A stretch of DNA of 35,270 nt. Origin: Algorimicrobium sp002414705. GTDB lineage: Bacteria > Bacteroidota > Bacteroidia > Flavobacteriales > Flavobacteriaceae. Positions 25,272-35,000 of the stretch are shown here, piece after piece; position 1 is the first letter of the stretch; every line of letters begins with the position of its first letter. A model generated the notes under the pieces. The model did no database searches. It saw nothing but the letters and a program-made list of their open reading frames with translations, and was not told where the DNA came from. The position numbers were made by a program, and so were the translations under genes. The stretch lies in NCBI GenBank assembly GCA_963972425.1, contig CAXAUF010000029.1, forward strand, positions 1 to 35,270, given 5' to 3'.

Positions 25272-26066
25272 TTACTTATTAATTCGGAAACTTCCCGTTT
25301 GGTTGTTAAAAGTTATTAAGTCTTTAGGGAAAAGCGTATCAAAAACACCTTCTGAAATTAAATTACATGGTGTATCTGTAATAACAGAATTATGAGTCAT
25401 AACAACCATAGTGTCGCAAAGTTGGATGGCTAAATCTATTTCATGGGAGGAGAATAGAATGGTTTTGTTGGTTTCTTTAACCAATTTTTGAAGCAATTTT
25501 AATATATATGCTTTATGATACATATCTAAATGCGTTGTTGGTTCATCCAGAATAATCAAATCTGTATCTTGGGCTAAAGCACGAGCAATCATGACTTTTT
25601 GCAACTGCCCATCGCTTAATTCAAAACACTTTTTGTCTTTTAACGTTTCAATATTTGTTTGCTTCAAAGCCCTACTTACAACCTCTAAATCGGTTTCAGA
25701 TAAATTACCAACCCAATTAGTATAGGGTTGTCTGCCTAATGAAACCAACTCAAAAACGGATAGATTTTTTGATGCTATTTTTTCTGTTAAAACCAAACTC
25801 ATGGTTTTTGCCAAGTCTATTTGTGTAAACGTATCTAGATTCTGTTTATTCAGAAAAACAGATCCAGATAATTTATTTTGAACGTTGGTAAGTGTGCGTA
25901 AAAATGTGGATTTTCCAATACCATTTGCGCCAACCAAACCTATTAACTGTCCTCTTTGAAGTGCCATATTAATATTGGATGCGACAATAGTTTCTACCTT
26001 TTTAGAAGCATAACCAATGGTGAGGTTTTCTGTTTTAAGAATGATATGTTGTTGCTTATTATTCAA
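25272..26066 (-). CDS. btuD: ABC transporter ATPase of the cobalamin/iron-chelate importer (BtuD/FecE-like)
   Basis: A 264-residue cytoplasmic ATPase. Walker A is GANGIGKST at 46-54, the Q-loop region precedes SLGRQPYTNW at about 109-118, the signature is LSDGQLQ at 150-156, and Walker B with D-loop is IILDEPTTHLD at 171-181. The SLGRxPYT motif after the Q-loop is typical of FecE/BtuD/FhuC type II importers. Its neighbours, a FecCD permease (28 bases upstream) and a substrate-binding lipoprotein, and the nearby riboswitch-controlled receptor argue for cobalamin as the substrate. Iron chelates cannot be wholly excluded from sequence alone. Confidence 0.88.
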   Translation of the reverse strand: MNNKQQHIILKTENLTIGYASKKVETIVASNINMALQRGQLIGLVGANGIGKSTFLRTLTNVQNKLSGSVFLNKQNLDTFTQIDLAKTMSLVLTEKIASKNLSVFELVSLGRQPYTNWVGNLSETDLEVVSRALKQTNIETLKDKKCFELSDGQLQKVMIARALAQDTDLIILDEPTTHLDMYHKAYILKLLQKLVKETNKTILFSSHEIDLAIQLCDTMVVMTHNSVITDTPCNLISEGVFDTLFPKDLITFNNQTGSFRINK

Positions 26067-26094
26067 TTTACTTTAGTATATTTTTTAATCTTTC

Positions 26095-27117
26095 TTAAAA
26101 TAACATTTTACGTTTTCTTACCAATAACCAGATTACAACAGGAGCGCCAATTAATGACGTAATAGCGTTTATTGGTAAAAAATAATCGCTGGTTGGTAAT
26201 TGTGCAATACTATCGCAAATAAGCATAATAATCGCGCCAAATAAAAACACGGCAGGTAATAATACTTTATGGTTAGAGGTTGTGAAAACTTGACGTGTTA
26301 TATGCGGAATAGCCAAACCAATAAAAGCAATAGGTCCTGCAAAAGCAGTTATAGTTCCAGCTAACAAACTGGTAGCTAAAATTATAATTAGCCTAGTTTG
26401 TTTGATGTTTAAGCCTAGACTTTTCGCATAATTTTCGCCTAATAAAAGTGAATTTAATCCTTTTATAGAAAATAGGGTTAAAAGCATTCCGAGACTGTAA
26501 ACTATAAAGAAAATACCGAGTTCCTGCCAAGATAAATTACCCAAACTTCCAAATCCCCAGAAAATATATTGTTGCAATTGCTCTGCGCTGCTAAAATAGG
26601 ATAGGACGCTTACTACAGCTGCTGTAATACTGCCAAACATAAGACCAATAATAAGAATAGCCATAGTATCTCTTACTTTAGAAGAAACAATTAAAACGGC
26701 AGATAGTACTAAAAAACTCCCTAGACTTGCTGCTATAATAATACTCCATTTAGAAACAAAAAAAGTGGCATAAGTACCACCAAAAATACCTGCTCCTAAA
26801 ATAATAAGTGCAACTCCTAAACTAGCTCCAGAGCTAATTCCTAAAACAAATGGTCCTGCAAGCGGGTTTCTAAATAAGGTTTGCATGAGTAAACCAGAAA
26901 TACCTAACCCAGATCCGACTAAAATAGCCGTAAATGCTTTTGGTAAACGGTAGTCCTTTATAATATAGGACCAAGATTCGTGATTCAAAGTCCCAATAAA
27001 ACTTTCAAAAATAGCTGAAAGGGGAATAGATACCGAGCCCAAACTAATATTTGCAAAAAAGCAAATTATCAGAATAATTACAAGCGTAATGAAAGCAAAA
27101 GTATAATTCGTATTCAT
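26095..27117 (-). CDS. btuC: FecCD-family ABC permease (BtuC-like)
   Basis: A 340-residue inner-membrane permease with about ten spans. Typical marks of the family are RLPKAFTAILVGSGLGISGL near 60-79, MQTLFRNPLAGPFVLGISSG at 82-101, GENYAKSLGL at 226-235, and the coupling helix GPIAFIGLAIPHITR near 263-277. The C-terminus has SDYFLPINAITSLIGAPVVI. It should form a homodimer with the ATPase and receive substrate from the binding protein. It lies 33 bases after the binding-protein gene. Confidence 0.9.
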   Translation of the reverse strand: MNTNYTFAFITLVIILIICFFANISLGSVSIPLSAIFESFIGTLNHESWSYIIKDYRLPKAFTAILVGSGLGISGLLMQTLFRNPLAGPFVLGISSGASLGVALIILGAGIFGGTYATFFVSKWSIIIAASLGSFLVLSAVLIVSSKVRDTMAILIIGLMFGSITAAVVSVLSYFSSAEQLQQYIFWGFGSLGNLSWQELGIFFIVYSLGMLLTLFSIKGLNSLLLGENYAKSLGLNIKQTRLIIILATSLLAGTITAFAGPIAFIGLAIPHITRQVFTTSNHKVLLPAVFLFGAIIMLICDSIAQLPTSDYFLPINAITSLIGAPVVIWLLVRKRKMLF

Positions 27118-27150
27118 AAAGGGTTAAAACCTATTCGTGCAAATATCGGT

Positions 27151-28308
27151 TTATTCTAAACGTTTAAAAAATTGCAATTCATAATTTTCAAGTAATTCAG
27201 GATGTGCAATTTTAACCAGATCTTTTAACACCAAATCGGGTCTTGCAGTTCCTAATTCATAATATGTTACACCACCTGTTTCTCCAGCTGTATTTACAAA
27301 CGAGTAAATTTGCTTGTTCTTAAAAGGGTCAAATTCTGTATAGTGTTTGTTTGCTTTTTCTAGAGCTTCCAATGAGTTGTAATAGGATGGACTTATCCAA
27401 ATATCTGCATCTTTGGCCTTATCAAAAACTACTTCAAAATTTAAAGCTAAACTTCCTTTACTCTCGGCATTTTCCCATAAATAATTAACGTTGGCATCTT
27501 TTAAAAGTTGCGCTTCAGGACTTGTTCCACTTGGTAAATACCAAATATCTTTATACATGGCTCCACTTAAAACACGTGGTTTATTTATTGTGTTTTGTGC
27601 TAGTTTTTTTGCGTCTAAATAATTGGTTTCAATCGTTTTAAATATGGTTTCAGCTTGTTCGTTTTTATTATAAAGTGCACCAAAAAATTTAATCCATTCG
27701 GCTTTTGCTAAAGGTGATGTTTCTACCCAATCACCATTGTAAATAACAGGAATACCTGATTTTTTAATTGTTTCAAAGCTTTTATTATTACCATCAATTC
27801 CAAAGCCAATCACCACATTTGGATATAATTCTAATAATACTTCGGTATTTAAACCTTCATTTTTTCCTAATTCTCTTACAGCTCCCGACTTGATTCGTTT
27901 TCGCGTTTTTTCGGAAGAAATATAATCAGTTCCAGGAAAACCAATCAGCGTGTTTTCAACTTCTAATAGTTCTAAAGCTGGAATGTGTGTTGTAGATGTT
28001 ACCACCATTTTTTTAATTGGAATAGTAATGATGCCATCAAAATCTAATGTATTAAAAGTGTTTTTAGCAGCTTGTTCTTTAGTAAGTAAAAGGTAGCGAT
28101 AGTTTGTGTCGGAATTTGGCCAAGGATTGCTAATGTTTAAAACAGAATGATTCTCGAAACTGTTAATACTAAAACCCGTGGCATAATCAATTTGCACAGC
28201 GGTTTTACTGGTATTGGAAACAGGGATTTCTTGTTTTGGCTTGTTCTGGCAATTCCAAAAAAACAAGTTCAATAATAATGTTGTAAAAACGACTCTTCTA
28301 TGTAACAT
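27151..28308 (-). CDS. btuF: substrate-binding lipoprotein of the cobalamin importer (BtuF/FepB-like)
   Basis: A 385-residue protein with a lipoprotein-like signal, MLHRRVVFTTLLLNLFFWNC, giving Cys20. No acidic export signal follows the Cys (QNKPKQ), so it should stay in the periplasm. The type III binding-protein fold shows in RVVFT..., MVVTSTTHIPALELL at about 111-125, LYPNVVIGFG near 152-161, and GIPVIYNGDWVETSPLAKAE near 175-194, which resembles the BtuF and siderophore-binding group. The gene heads the btuF-btuC-btuD-like operon, divergent from the riboswitch and TonB receptor. A cobalamin role comes mainly from the neighbourhood. Confidence 0.86.
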   Translation of the reverse strand: MLHRRVVFTTLLLNLFFWNCQNKPKQEIPVSNTSKTAVQIDYATGFSINSFENHSVLNISNPWPNSDTNYRYLLLTKEQAAKNTFNTLDFDGIITIPIKKMVVTSTTHIPALELLEVENTLIGFPGTDYISSEKTRKRIKSGAVRELGKNEGLNTEVLLELYPNVVIGFGIDGNNKSFETIKKSGIPVIYNGDWVETSPLAKAEWIKFFGALYNKNEQAETIFKTIETNYLDAKKLAQNTINKPRVLSGAMYKDIWYLPSGTSPEAQLLKDANVNYLWENAESKGSLALNFEVVFDKAKDADIWISPSYYNSLEALEKANKHYTEFDPFKNKQIYSFVNTAGETGGVTYYELGTARPDLVLKDLVKIAHPELLENYELQFFKRLE

Positions 28309-28361
28309 TTGTAACCTTTAGACTGTTATAAATCACGTAAATTTATTGAAAATATTTTATT

Positions 28362-28469
28362 ATGCGTGATGGTTCAAATGTAACATTATATATAGTAGCT
28401 GGAGTTATAATCTTCCATTTTTTGGCAGGATTTATTTATCTAATTTATAAAATGAATAAGAAAAAATAG
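28362..28469 (+). CDS. possible 35-residue single-span membrane protein
   Basis: An ORF of 36 codons read as MRDGSNVTLYIVAGVIIFHF, then LAGFIYLIYKMNKKK, then TAG. It has a short polar start, one 20-residue hydrophobic helix (9-29) and a basic end, so the C-terminus would be cytoplasmic. It lies alone between the divergent B12 importer and the cobalamin riboswitch. A TAAATTTA sequence at 28338-28345 may be a poor -7 box. I do not recognise the family and cannot test conservation here. Short hydrophobic ORFs can arise by chance, so it is a candidate. Confidence 0.45.
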   Translation: MRDGSNVTLYIVAGVIIFHFLAGFIYLIYKMNKKK

Positions 28470-28499
28470 GCTTCATGGTGCTTATCTAAAAAGAATAAT

Positions 28500-28507
28500 T
28501 ACTTTTG
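28500..28507 (+). promoter_or_regulatory. candidate -7 box for the riboswitch-btuB-btuG transcript
   Basis: TACTTTTG matches TAnnTTTG. Transcription would start near 28513, about 60 bases before the aptamer core. No TTG is placed 19 bases upstream; a GTG (28478-28480) is the nearest. Confidence 0.45.
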
Positions 28508-28569
28508 CCATGAATTTGGTTTGATGGTAAATTAGCGTGTTTTTTGTTAATATTTTTTATAAAAAACGC

Positions 28570-28722
28570 TCACGATTACATCAATTAAAAGGGAATCTGG
28601 TTTAAATCCAGAACTGTTCCCGCAACTGTAAGCTATAAAGCTTCATGTTATACTTCAAGTCACTGTTCAAAATTGAATGGGAAGACCAACATGAAGACGC
28701 AAGTCAGGAGACCTGCCAATTT
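28570..28722 (+). ncRNA. cobalamin riboswitch
   Basis: The leader shows the conserved parts in order: AAAAGGGAATCTGG (28587-28600) with the P3 stem closed by CCAGAACTGTTCCC, then GCAACTGTAAGC, a long stem CTTCATGTT with AACATGAAG, a TCACTG strand, GGGAAGACC and the closing B12-box-like CAGGAGACCTGCC (28705-28717). Order and sequence match the adenosylcobalamin-type aptamer. It ends about 50 bases before the receptor ATG. The region between has no T-run but can form a hairpin (28740-28760) next to the start codon, so control is probably at translation initiation. Confidence 0.92.
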
Positions 28723-28767
28723 CATAACCTAAAAACGAAGAGCTTTCGGGTAAAAGGCTCCATGGAT

Positions 28768-30606
28768 ATGAAACGGCTTATAATTAGTACACTTTTAGTA
28801 AGTATTCCCTTTTTTGCATGGTCTCAAAGTGCTTTAGACTCGTTGCAGCAATTGGATGTGGTGGTTTTAAAAACCGATATGGGTTTAAATCGCTTTTCTA
28901 ACACCCAAAAGACAGAACAACTTTCTGATACCATTTTATTACGAAGTGCGGCATCTTTAACGGATGTATTAAACTACAATTCCACTATATATTTTAAGGA
29001 AAATGGTTTGGGTATGGTGTCTTCGGCTTCATTTAGAGGTACAACGGCTCAACAAACGGCTGTTGTTTGGAATGGAATAAATATCAATTCACAATTTAAT
29101 GGTCAAACAGACTTCAATACCATTAACGTTAGAAATTTTAATACTGTTACCATAAGAAGTGGAGGTGGCAGTGTTTTGTATGGAAGTGGTGCCATTGGAG
29201 GCAGTATTCACCTTAATAATACGTTGAAATTCAATCTAGGTTTTAACAGTAATTTGTTTTTGCGTTATGGAAGTTTTAATACTTGGGATGGCAGCCTTAA
29301 ATCGGGTTTTTCGAATAAAAAATTCGCCATTAATTTTGAAGTCAGCCGAACCAATTCTGATAACGATTTTCAGTTTGTAGATTCTGATAAAAAAAACCTT
29401 AACGGTCAGTATTACAATCAGAGTTTTTCAGCGAATGTGGCATACAAGTTCAATGCGAAAAACACGCTTAAATTTTATAGTTATCTCTATGATGGCGAAA
29501 GGCATTTTGCGTTATTAAAACAAAATGAAAAACCGACTAAATATCAAGATTTCAATACCCGAAATTTAATGGAGTGGGTTGGTTTATATAGCCAATTTAC
29601 ATCGCGATTAAAAGTAGCTTATATAACGGAAAATTATAATTATTTTGAGAATATAGAAAGCTCATTTGCCACCGGAGCTGAAGCGAAAACTTTTATAGTC
29701 AAGCATGATTTGGCGTTTAAAGTGTCTAAAAACATACTACTTAATTCTGTTATTGATATTACCCAAACTGAAGCTGAAGGTTTATCAATAGAAACCGCAA
29801 CTAGAACCATTACATCTTTCAATTTATTATTAAAACATAACATTACATCGCGTTTATTGTACGAAGTGTCTTTTAGAAAAGAACTAACTGATAATTATAA
29901 AACGCCTTTTCTGTTTAATGCGGGTATTAATTATAAACCGTTTCACTCTTATACTTTAACCTTAAATGGCTCGCGAAATTTCAGAATGCCAACCTTTAAC
30001 GATTTGTATTGGGAAGGTAGCGGGAATGAATATTTAAAGCCCGAAGATTCCTACCAAATAGAAATGGGACATGCGTTTCAACATAAAGGTGTCTCATTAT
30101 CTGCAACCGGTTTTTATAATGATATTAATGATATGATTCGTTGGATTCCAGCAGGCTCCAACTGGAATCCAATAAATACCGACCACGTTAAAACCTATGG
30201 TTTGGAAGCAGAATTAGAAATTAAACAGGATTTTCAGAATCATCAATTCACATTGGGAGGAAATTATGGCTATACCGTTTCAGAAAACCAAGAAACTAAA
30301 AAACAGCTTATTTATGTGCCAAAACACAAAGCTACAGGTTGGTTTAATTATGAATTTAAACATGTGTCTGCCTTTTATCAACTACTCTACGTTGGAGAGG
30401 TTTTTATACTGTCTGATAACAATCCAAAATACACAATAGATGCTTACACGGTTTCCAATATTGGAGCTGAATATGCTTTAGGAGCAAACAATCAATATGC
30501 TTTAGGGTTTCAAATTAAGAACCTATTCAACGATAATTATCAGAGCGTAGCAAACCGCTTCATGCCTGGCATTAACTATAACTTTTATTTTAATCTCAAT
30601 TTTTAG
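28768..30606 (+). CDS. btuB: TonB-dependent cobalamin receptor, BtuB-like
   Basis: A 612-residue outer-membrane protein. The signal is MKRLIISTLLVSIPFFAWSQ. A TonB-box-like LDVVVLKT lies at about 29-36. The plug domain shows SLTDVLNYNSTIYFKENGLG, SASFRGTTAQQTAVVWNGIN and SGGGSVLYGSGAIGGSIHLN. A 22-strand-type barrel with a final aromatic-rich strand (NFYFNLNF) follows. A second ATG two codons earlier (28762) is possible. A longer in-frame reading from 28645 passes through the riboswitch aptamer and is rejected. The cobalamin riboswitch just upstream gives the substrate. The next gene is five bases away. Confidence 0.9.
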   Translation: MKRLIISTLLVSIPFFAWSQSALDSLQQLDVVVLKTDMGLNRFSNTQKTEQLSDTILLRSAASLTDVLNYNSTIYFKENGLGMVSSASFRGTTAQQTAVVWNGININSQFNGQTDFNTINVRNFNTVTIRSGGGSVLYGSGAIGGSIHLNNTLKFNLGFNSNLFLRYGSFNTWDGSLKSGFSNKKFAINFEVSRTNSDNDFQFVDSDKKNLNGQYYNQSFSANVAYKFNAKNTLKFYSYLYDGERHFALLKQNEKPTKYQDFNTRNLMEWVGLYSQFTSRLKVAYITENYNYFENIESSFATGAEAKTFIVKHDLAFKVSKNILLNSVIDITQTEAEGLSIETATRTITSFNLLLKHNITSRLLYEVSFRKELTDNYKTPFLFNAGINYKPFHSYTLTLNGSRNFRMPTFNDLYWEGSGNEYLKPEDSYQIEMGHAFQHKGVSLSATGFYNDINDMIRWIPAGSNWNPINTDHVKTYGLEAELEIKQDFQNHQFTLGGNYGYTVSENQETKKQLIYVPKHKATGWFNYEFKHVSAFYQLLYVGEVFILSDNNPKYTIDAYTVSNIGAEYALGANNQYALGFQIKNLFNDNYQSVANRFMPGINYNFYFNLNF

Positions 30607-30611
30607 AAACT

Positions 30612-31676
30612 ATGAAATTCTCAATTAAATTTTTCGTCATTTGTCTCCTCTATGCAGTTGCATTGACATCTTGTAATAATGATGATGATTTTGCTAATAT
30701 TCCAATTTCTTTGGGTGAATATGATAATGGTATTTTAGTCAGTGCGGAAGGTGGTTCAATTTCGGGATCAGTTTCTTTTATTTCTAGCGATTTTTTAAGA
30801 ACGGAAAATACTGTTTTTAGTAATACCAACGCAGAGGAACTTGGTACGTTTGTACAATCTGTCGGTTTTGAAGGTGATAAAGCCTATATAGTTGTTCAAA
30901 ACAATAACATTCATGTGGTAAATCGCTATACGTTTTTAAAAGAAGCAACCATAACAACAGATTTAAGTTTGCCACGTTATATGGCGTTTGCAAATGGAAA
31001 AGGATATGTAACCAATTGGGGAGATGGGTTTGACGCGAATGATGATTTTCTGGCTATAGTAAATCTAGAAACTAATAGAGTAGAATCCACCATTTCTATG
31101 GCGGAAGGACCAGAGCAAATGGTCGTGTATGCCAATAAATTATATATTTCTCATAAAGGTGGTTATGGGTCAAACAATATAATTTCGGTATTGGATTTAG
31201 CAACAAATACTATTATAAAAACCATTGCTGTTAATGATGTTCCAGACGACATGTTTATTAACAGTGCACGCGATTTAATTGTACTTTCTGAAGGGAATTT
31301 AGCTTGGACAGGAAATGAGTCAACAGCTGCTATTGCAACAATAGATTTGGATACAGACTCTGTAATACAGAATTTAGATTTTGCAGATGGTTTACATCCA
31401 GAGAAAATGGCCTACAGTAATGGAATTATTTATTACCATTTAGATAATGATATTTATATGCTTTCAGATTCAACTACAACATTACCTTCAATACCTATTA
31501 TTAATTTAGGGACTATTACCACGTATGGAATGACAGTTAAAGCAGATAAGTTATACGTAACAGATGCAAAGGATTACAGTTCTTTGAGCGATTTATTGGT
31601 GTACGATTTAAATACAAATACCAAAATTTATACGTTTGAAGTTGGTTTAATTGCCTCTGGAATTTATTTTAATTAA
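30612..31676 (+). CDS. BtuG-like surface lipoprotein, YncE/DUF5074-type beta-propeller
   Basis: A 354-residue lipoprotein. The signal ends in ALTSC with Cys21, followed by NNDDDF; an acidic run after the Cys is the surface-export signal known from Bacteroidota lipoproteins. The rest is a beta-propeller: repeated strands such as LPRYMAFANGKGYVTNWG, GPEQMVVYANKLYISHKGG, HPEKMAYSNGIIYYHLDN and TYGMTVKADKLYVTDAKDY mark blades. Bacteroides BtuG, with this fold and position, binds B12 tightly and caps BtuB. Here the gene follows btuB by five bases on the same riboswitch-controlled transcript, which supports that role. Sequence identity to BtuG has not been measured. Confidence 0.8.
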   Translation: MKFSIKFFVICLLYAVALTSCNNDDDFANIPISLGEYDNGILVSAEGGSISGSVSFISSDFLRTENTVFSNTNAEELGTFVQSVGFEGDKAYIVVQNNNIHVVNRYTFLKEATITTDLSLPRYMAFANGKGYVTNWGDGFDANDDFLAIVNLETNRVESTISMAEGPEQMVVYANKLYISHKGGYGSNNIISVLDLATNTIIKTIAVNDVPDDMFINSARDLIVLSEGNLAWTGNESTAAIATIDLDTDSVIQNLDFADGLHPEKMAYSNGIIYYHLDNDIYMLSDSTTTLPSIPIINLGTITTYGMTVKADKLYVTDAKDYSSLSDLLVYDLNTNTKIYTFEVGLIASGIYFN

Positions 31677-31716
31677 GTATGGGGTACCTTTAAAAAGTAA
31701 ACGGGTTAATTATCTC

Positions 31717-31760
31717 AAAAAGCCAGATTTTCTAAAGTTAGAAAATCTGGCTTTTTGCTT
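31717..31760 (+). terminator. strong intrinsic terminator of the btuB-btuG transcript
   Basis: A perfect 18-bp stem (31717-31734 with 31739-31756) with an AAGT loop. The stem's own five Ts and the following T-rich bases form the tract. It begins 41 bases after the stop codon. Confidence 0.92.
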
Positions 31761-31814
31761 TTTATAAAATGTTAAAGGAATGAATATAGTTGATAGTTGT
31801 GAGTATTAATTTTA

Positions 31815-31867
31815 AATTCTTAAATAATTATGTCTTTTTATGAAAAAAACATAATTATTTAAGAATT
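31815..31867. repeat. long AT-rich hairpin in the intergenic region
   Basis: A 19-bp perfect stem (31815-31833 with 31849-31867), one C-A mismatch, then five more T-A pairs closing an ATG triloop. No T-tract follows the right arm, so it is not an ordinary terminator. It stands about 50 bases after the previous terminator and 140 bases before the next ATG. Confidence 0.8.
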
Positions 31868-31871
31868 ATGC

Positions 31872-31906
31872 TATGCATGCATAAAAAAATAACATCGTTT
31901 TAACGA
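31872..31906. promoter_or_regulatory. short palindromes upstream of the large T9SS gene
   Basis: TATGCATGCATA (31872-31883) is a perfect 12-base palindrome. TCGTT-TT-AACGA (31895-31906) is a second inverted repeat. They could be protein-binding sites, but no regulator is indicated. No consensus -7 box is seen between here and the ATG at 32007. Confidence 0.35.
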
Positions 31907-32006
31907 ATATTTTTTACGCTTCATCGATAACAATCTTAAGCCTTTGGTTCAAAGTTACTAATTGTAATATATTGAAAACAATTAATTAATTTAATCCAAT
32001 TTATAA

Positions 32007-35000
32007 ATGAAAAAAAATTTACTATTGACTATGTTTGCTTTGTGCTTCATAACTTTTGGTTTTTCCCAAACTGATTGTGGAACTGCATTAGCATTAACAC
32101 CTGGAACACCGCAAGCAGGTGTAACTGCAGCTGGAGGAAGTTTTCCAGATGGTAATGGCGCACCAACCAATCCTTGTAGTTCCAATTATAACGATAATGA
32201 GTATTGGTTTCAGTATACAGCCGTTGAAACTGGTGAAACTTTAGATCTTACCATTACTGATCTGGCCGTTACATATTATGGCTTATTTATTCTAGACAAT
32301 TGCCCAGGGTCAACTCCAACATGTGTTGCTTCTGATACGAATGGCAGTTCTACTGCAAACCTTACGGTATCATCACCAGCTCTAACGGCTGGAACAACCT
32401 ATTATATTGTATTGACCGAATGGGCTGAAAGCTCAACGGCCTTTACATTGAACAGTGTTTTAAATGCAGCTCCAACCTGTACAACAGCAGTTGTTGATAG
32501 CGCAACAGTTGTTGATGATTGTGGCGCATCACAATTTTCTGTTGATGTGGTCGTTTCTGATGCTGGAGATGGTTCCGTTATAACAGATGGTTTAGGAGGT
32601 TCTTTTCCTATTATAGCTGGAACAGTAAGTGCTGGTCCTTACACCATTGGCGATGTCATTACGTTAACCGTTGAACATTCAGATAGTGACTGTGATTTTG
32701 AACTTGGTGATTTTGAATCAGAATGTACGCTTCCAGGTGAAATATGTGAAAATTCAATTATTATTGGAGCATTACCTTACACTACAACAGATAATACGTC
32801 TAATTATGGCGACGATTATGGTAGTGCAGATGAGCCTTGTTCTACTTCTGGTTATCTTACAGGTGATGATGTTGTTTATAGTTTTACTCCAGTAACAGAC
32901 ATGTCAGTAAATATGACAACGTCTGGGACAGGTTCATGGACTGGTTTATTTATATACGAACAATGTCCTTTTGTAACTTGTGTGGATTCTGATACGCAAA
33001 GTAGTGGAAATCCAAGTATACCCGAAGTTAGTCTGGTAGGTGGAACAACTTACTATATTGTAATATCTACCTATCCATCACCGCAAAGTACAGCATATAC
33101 GTTAGATATAACAGAAAACACTTGTACGGCTGCATCTGCAACTTTTACTGTAATTAGTGATTGCGTTGTAAGTGGTGGTTTTCTAGTTGAAGTAGATGTA
33201 ACAGATTTAGGGACAGCAACAGCCTTAACAATTTCAGACGATCAAGCAAACCCTTCTCAACCTTTAACGGCTATTGGAACGTTAACATTTGGACCTTATG
33301 TAAATGGAACGGATGTTGTAATTACTATTAATGATGATAATGATGATGATAGTTGTACGGTAACAAGCTCGGCAATTACTCAAGCAGCCTGCCCTCCAGC
33401 AAATGATGATTGTACTAATGCCATTGGACTGACAGTAAATACTGATTTTGATTGTGGTACGGTAACCTCTGGGACAGTTTTAGGAGCTACAGATTCAGCT
33501 GTTTCTGGATCAACTTGTTTCGGTTCAGATGATGACGATGTGTGGTATAGTTTTGTTGCATCAGCAACTTCACATAGAGTATCTTTAACTAATATATCAG
33601 GAAGCGTATCAGACATGTACCATGTAACTTATGCAGCTGCTCCAGGATGCGGCTCTTTAGGTGCAGCAATTCAATGTAGTGATGGAGATACTAGTAATCC
33701 AATGGGACTAACTATAGGGGAAACATATTATGTTCAAGTTTATACGTATACTTCAACACCAGGTCAAGATACGACTTTTGATATATGTATAGGAACACCA
33801 CCTCCACCTCCAGTTAATGTGGATTGCGCGAATGCCACACCAATAGCTTGTGGAGAAACAATTAATGCGACTTCTGTTGGTTCAACAGGTAATCAAGAAG
33901 GAAGTGGTTGTTCTATTGGTAATAATGGTATTTGGTTTACATTTACTGGAACAGGTGCTGATATAACTTTAGCATCTACTGCAAGTTTTGATCATGAAGT
34001 AGCCTTATCTAGTGGCTCTTGTGGAGCTTTAGTAAATATAAATTGTGATGATCAATCGAGTGGAGCAGAATCACATACGTTTACTTCTGTTTTAAATGAA
34101 ACCTATTATGTATATATTGCTCATTATTCATCAGGAAATACATCTACTGGAACTATAAGTCTTACATTAACTTGTGCAGTTGTCCCAACTTGTACTCCAG
34201 CGGATGCAACAGCAACAGTTGTTGAAGATTGTGTAGCAGAAACCTATGTGGTTAATGTGGATGTGACAACAGTTGGTAATGCAACAGAAATTTCTGATGG
34301 AATAGCAACTTATCCTATTTCAGGTACAGGAATTATTGCTGTTGGACCTTATGCAACAGGAACACCAGTAACTTTAAATATCGTTCATGATGACGCTGAT
34401 TGCGATTTCACTTTAGGAACTTATAATTTTGTATGCCCTCCAGCAAATGATGATATTATGAATCCTGTAAAGTTAGAAGTAGGAAGTGCTGTTTGTGAAG
34501 ACCCAGTTATTGGAACTAACGTTGGAGCTACAGATTCTGTTGAAGCTGGCGCATCTTGTGGAACACCTGAAGGTGATGTATGGTTTCAAATTGAAATTCC
34601 TAACACCGGAGAAATTACTGTAGAAACAAGTTCTTCTGGTGGTATTGCAGATACTGTAATGGCTATTTACTCTGGTATGCCAGGAAGTTTAGTTGAAGTT
34701 GATTGTGATGATGATGATGGTGCTGGTTCTTTTTCAAGTATTGCATTAACTGGTCAAACTCCAGGTGATATATACTATGTAAGAGTTTGGGAATATCAAA
34801 ATAATGCTTTTGGTACGTTTAGTATCTGTGCATGGTCTCCTACTACGTTAAGTGTGGATACCAATGTTATTGAAGGATTCTCTTACTATCCAAACCCTGT
34901 TAATAATGTGTTGAATGTTAAAGCACAAACGAATATTAGCAATGTGGCTGTTTACAACATGTTAGGTCAAGAAGTACTGCGTACGGCTCCTAACACGGTT

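Noticed and set aside
28645..28767. In-frame extension of the btuB reading frame upstream to 28645
   Set aside because: It runs through the cobalamin aptamer and would put 41 residues before a good signal peptide.
31815..31867. Long hairpin as an intrinsic terminator
   Set aside because: No T-tract follows on either strand, and a complete terminator already stands at 31717-31760.
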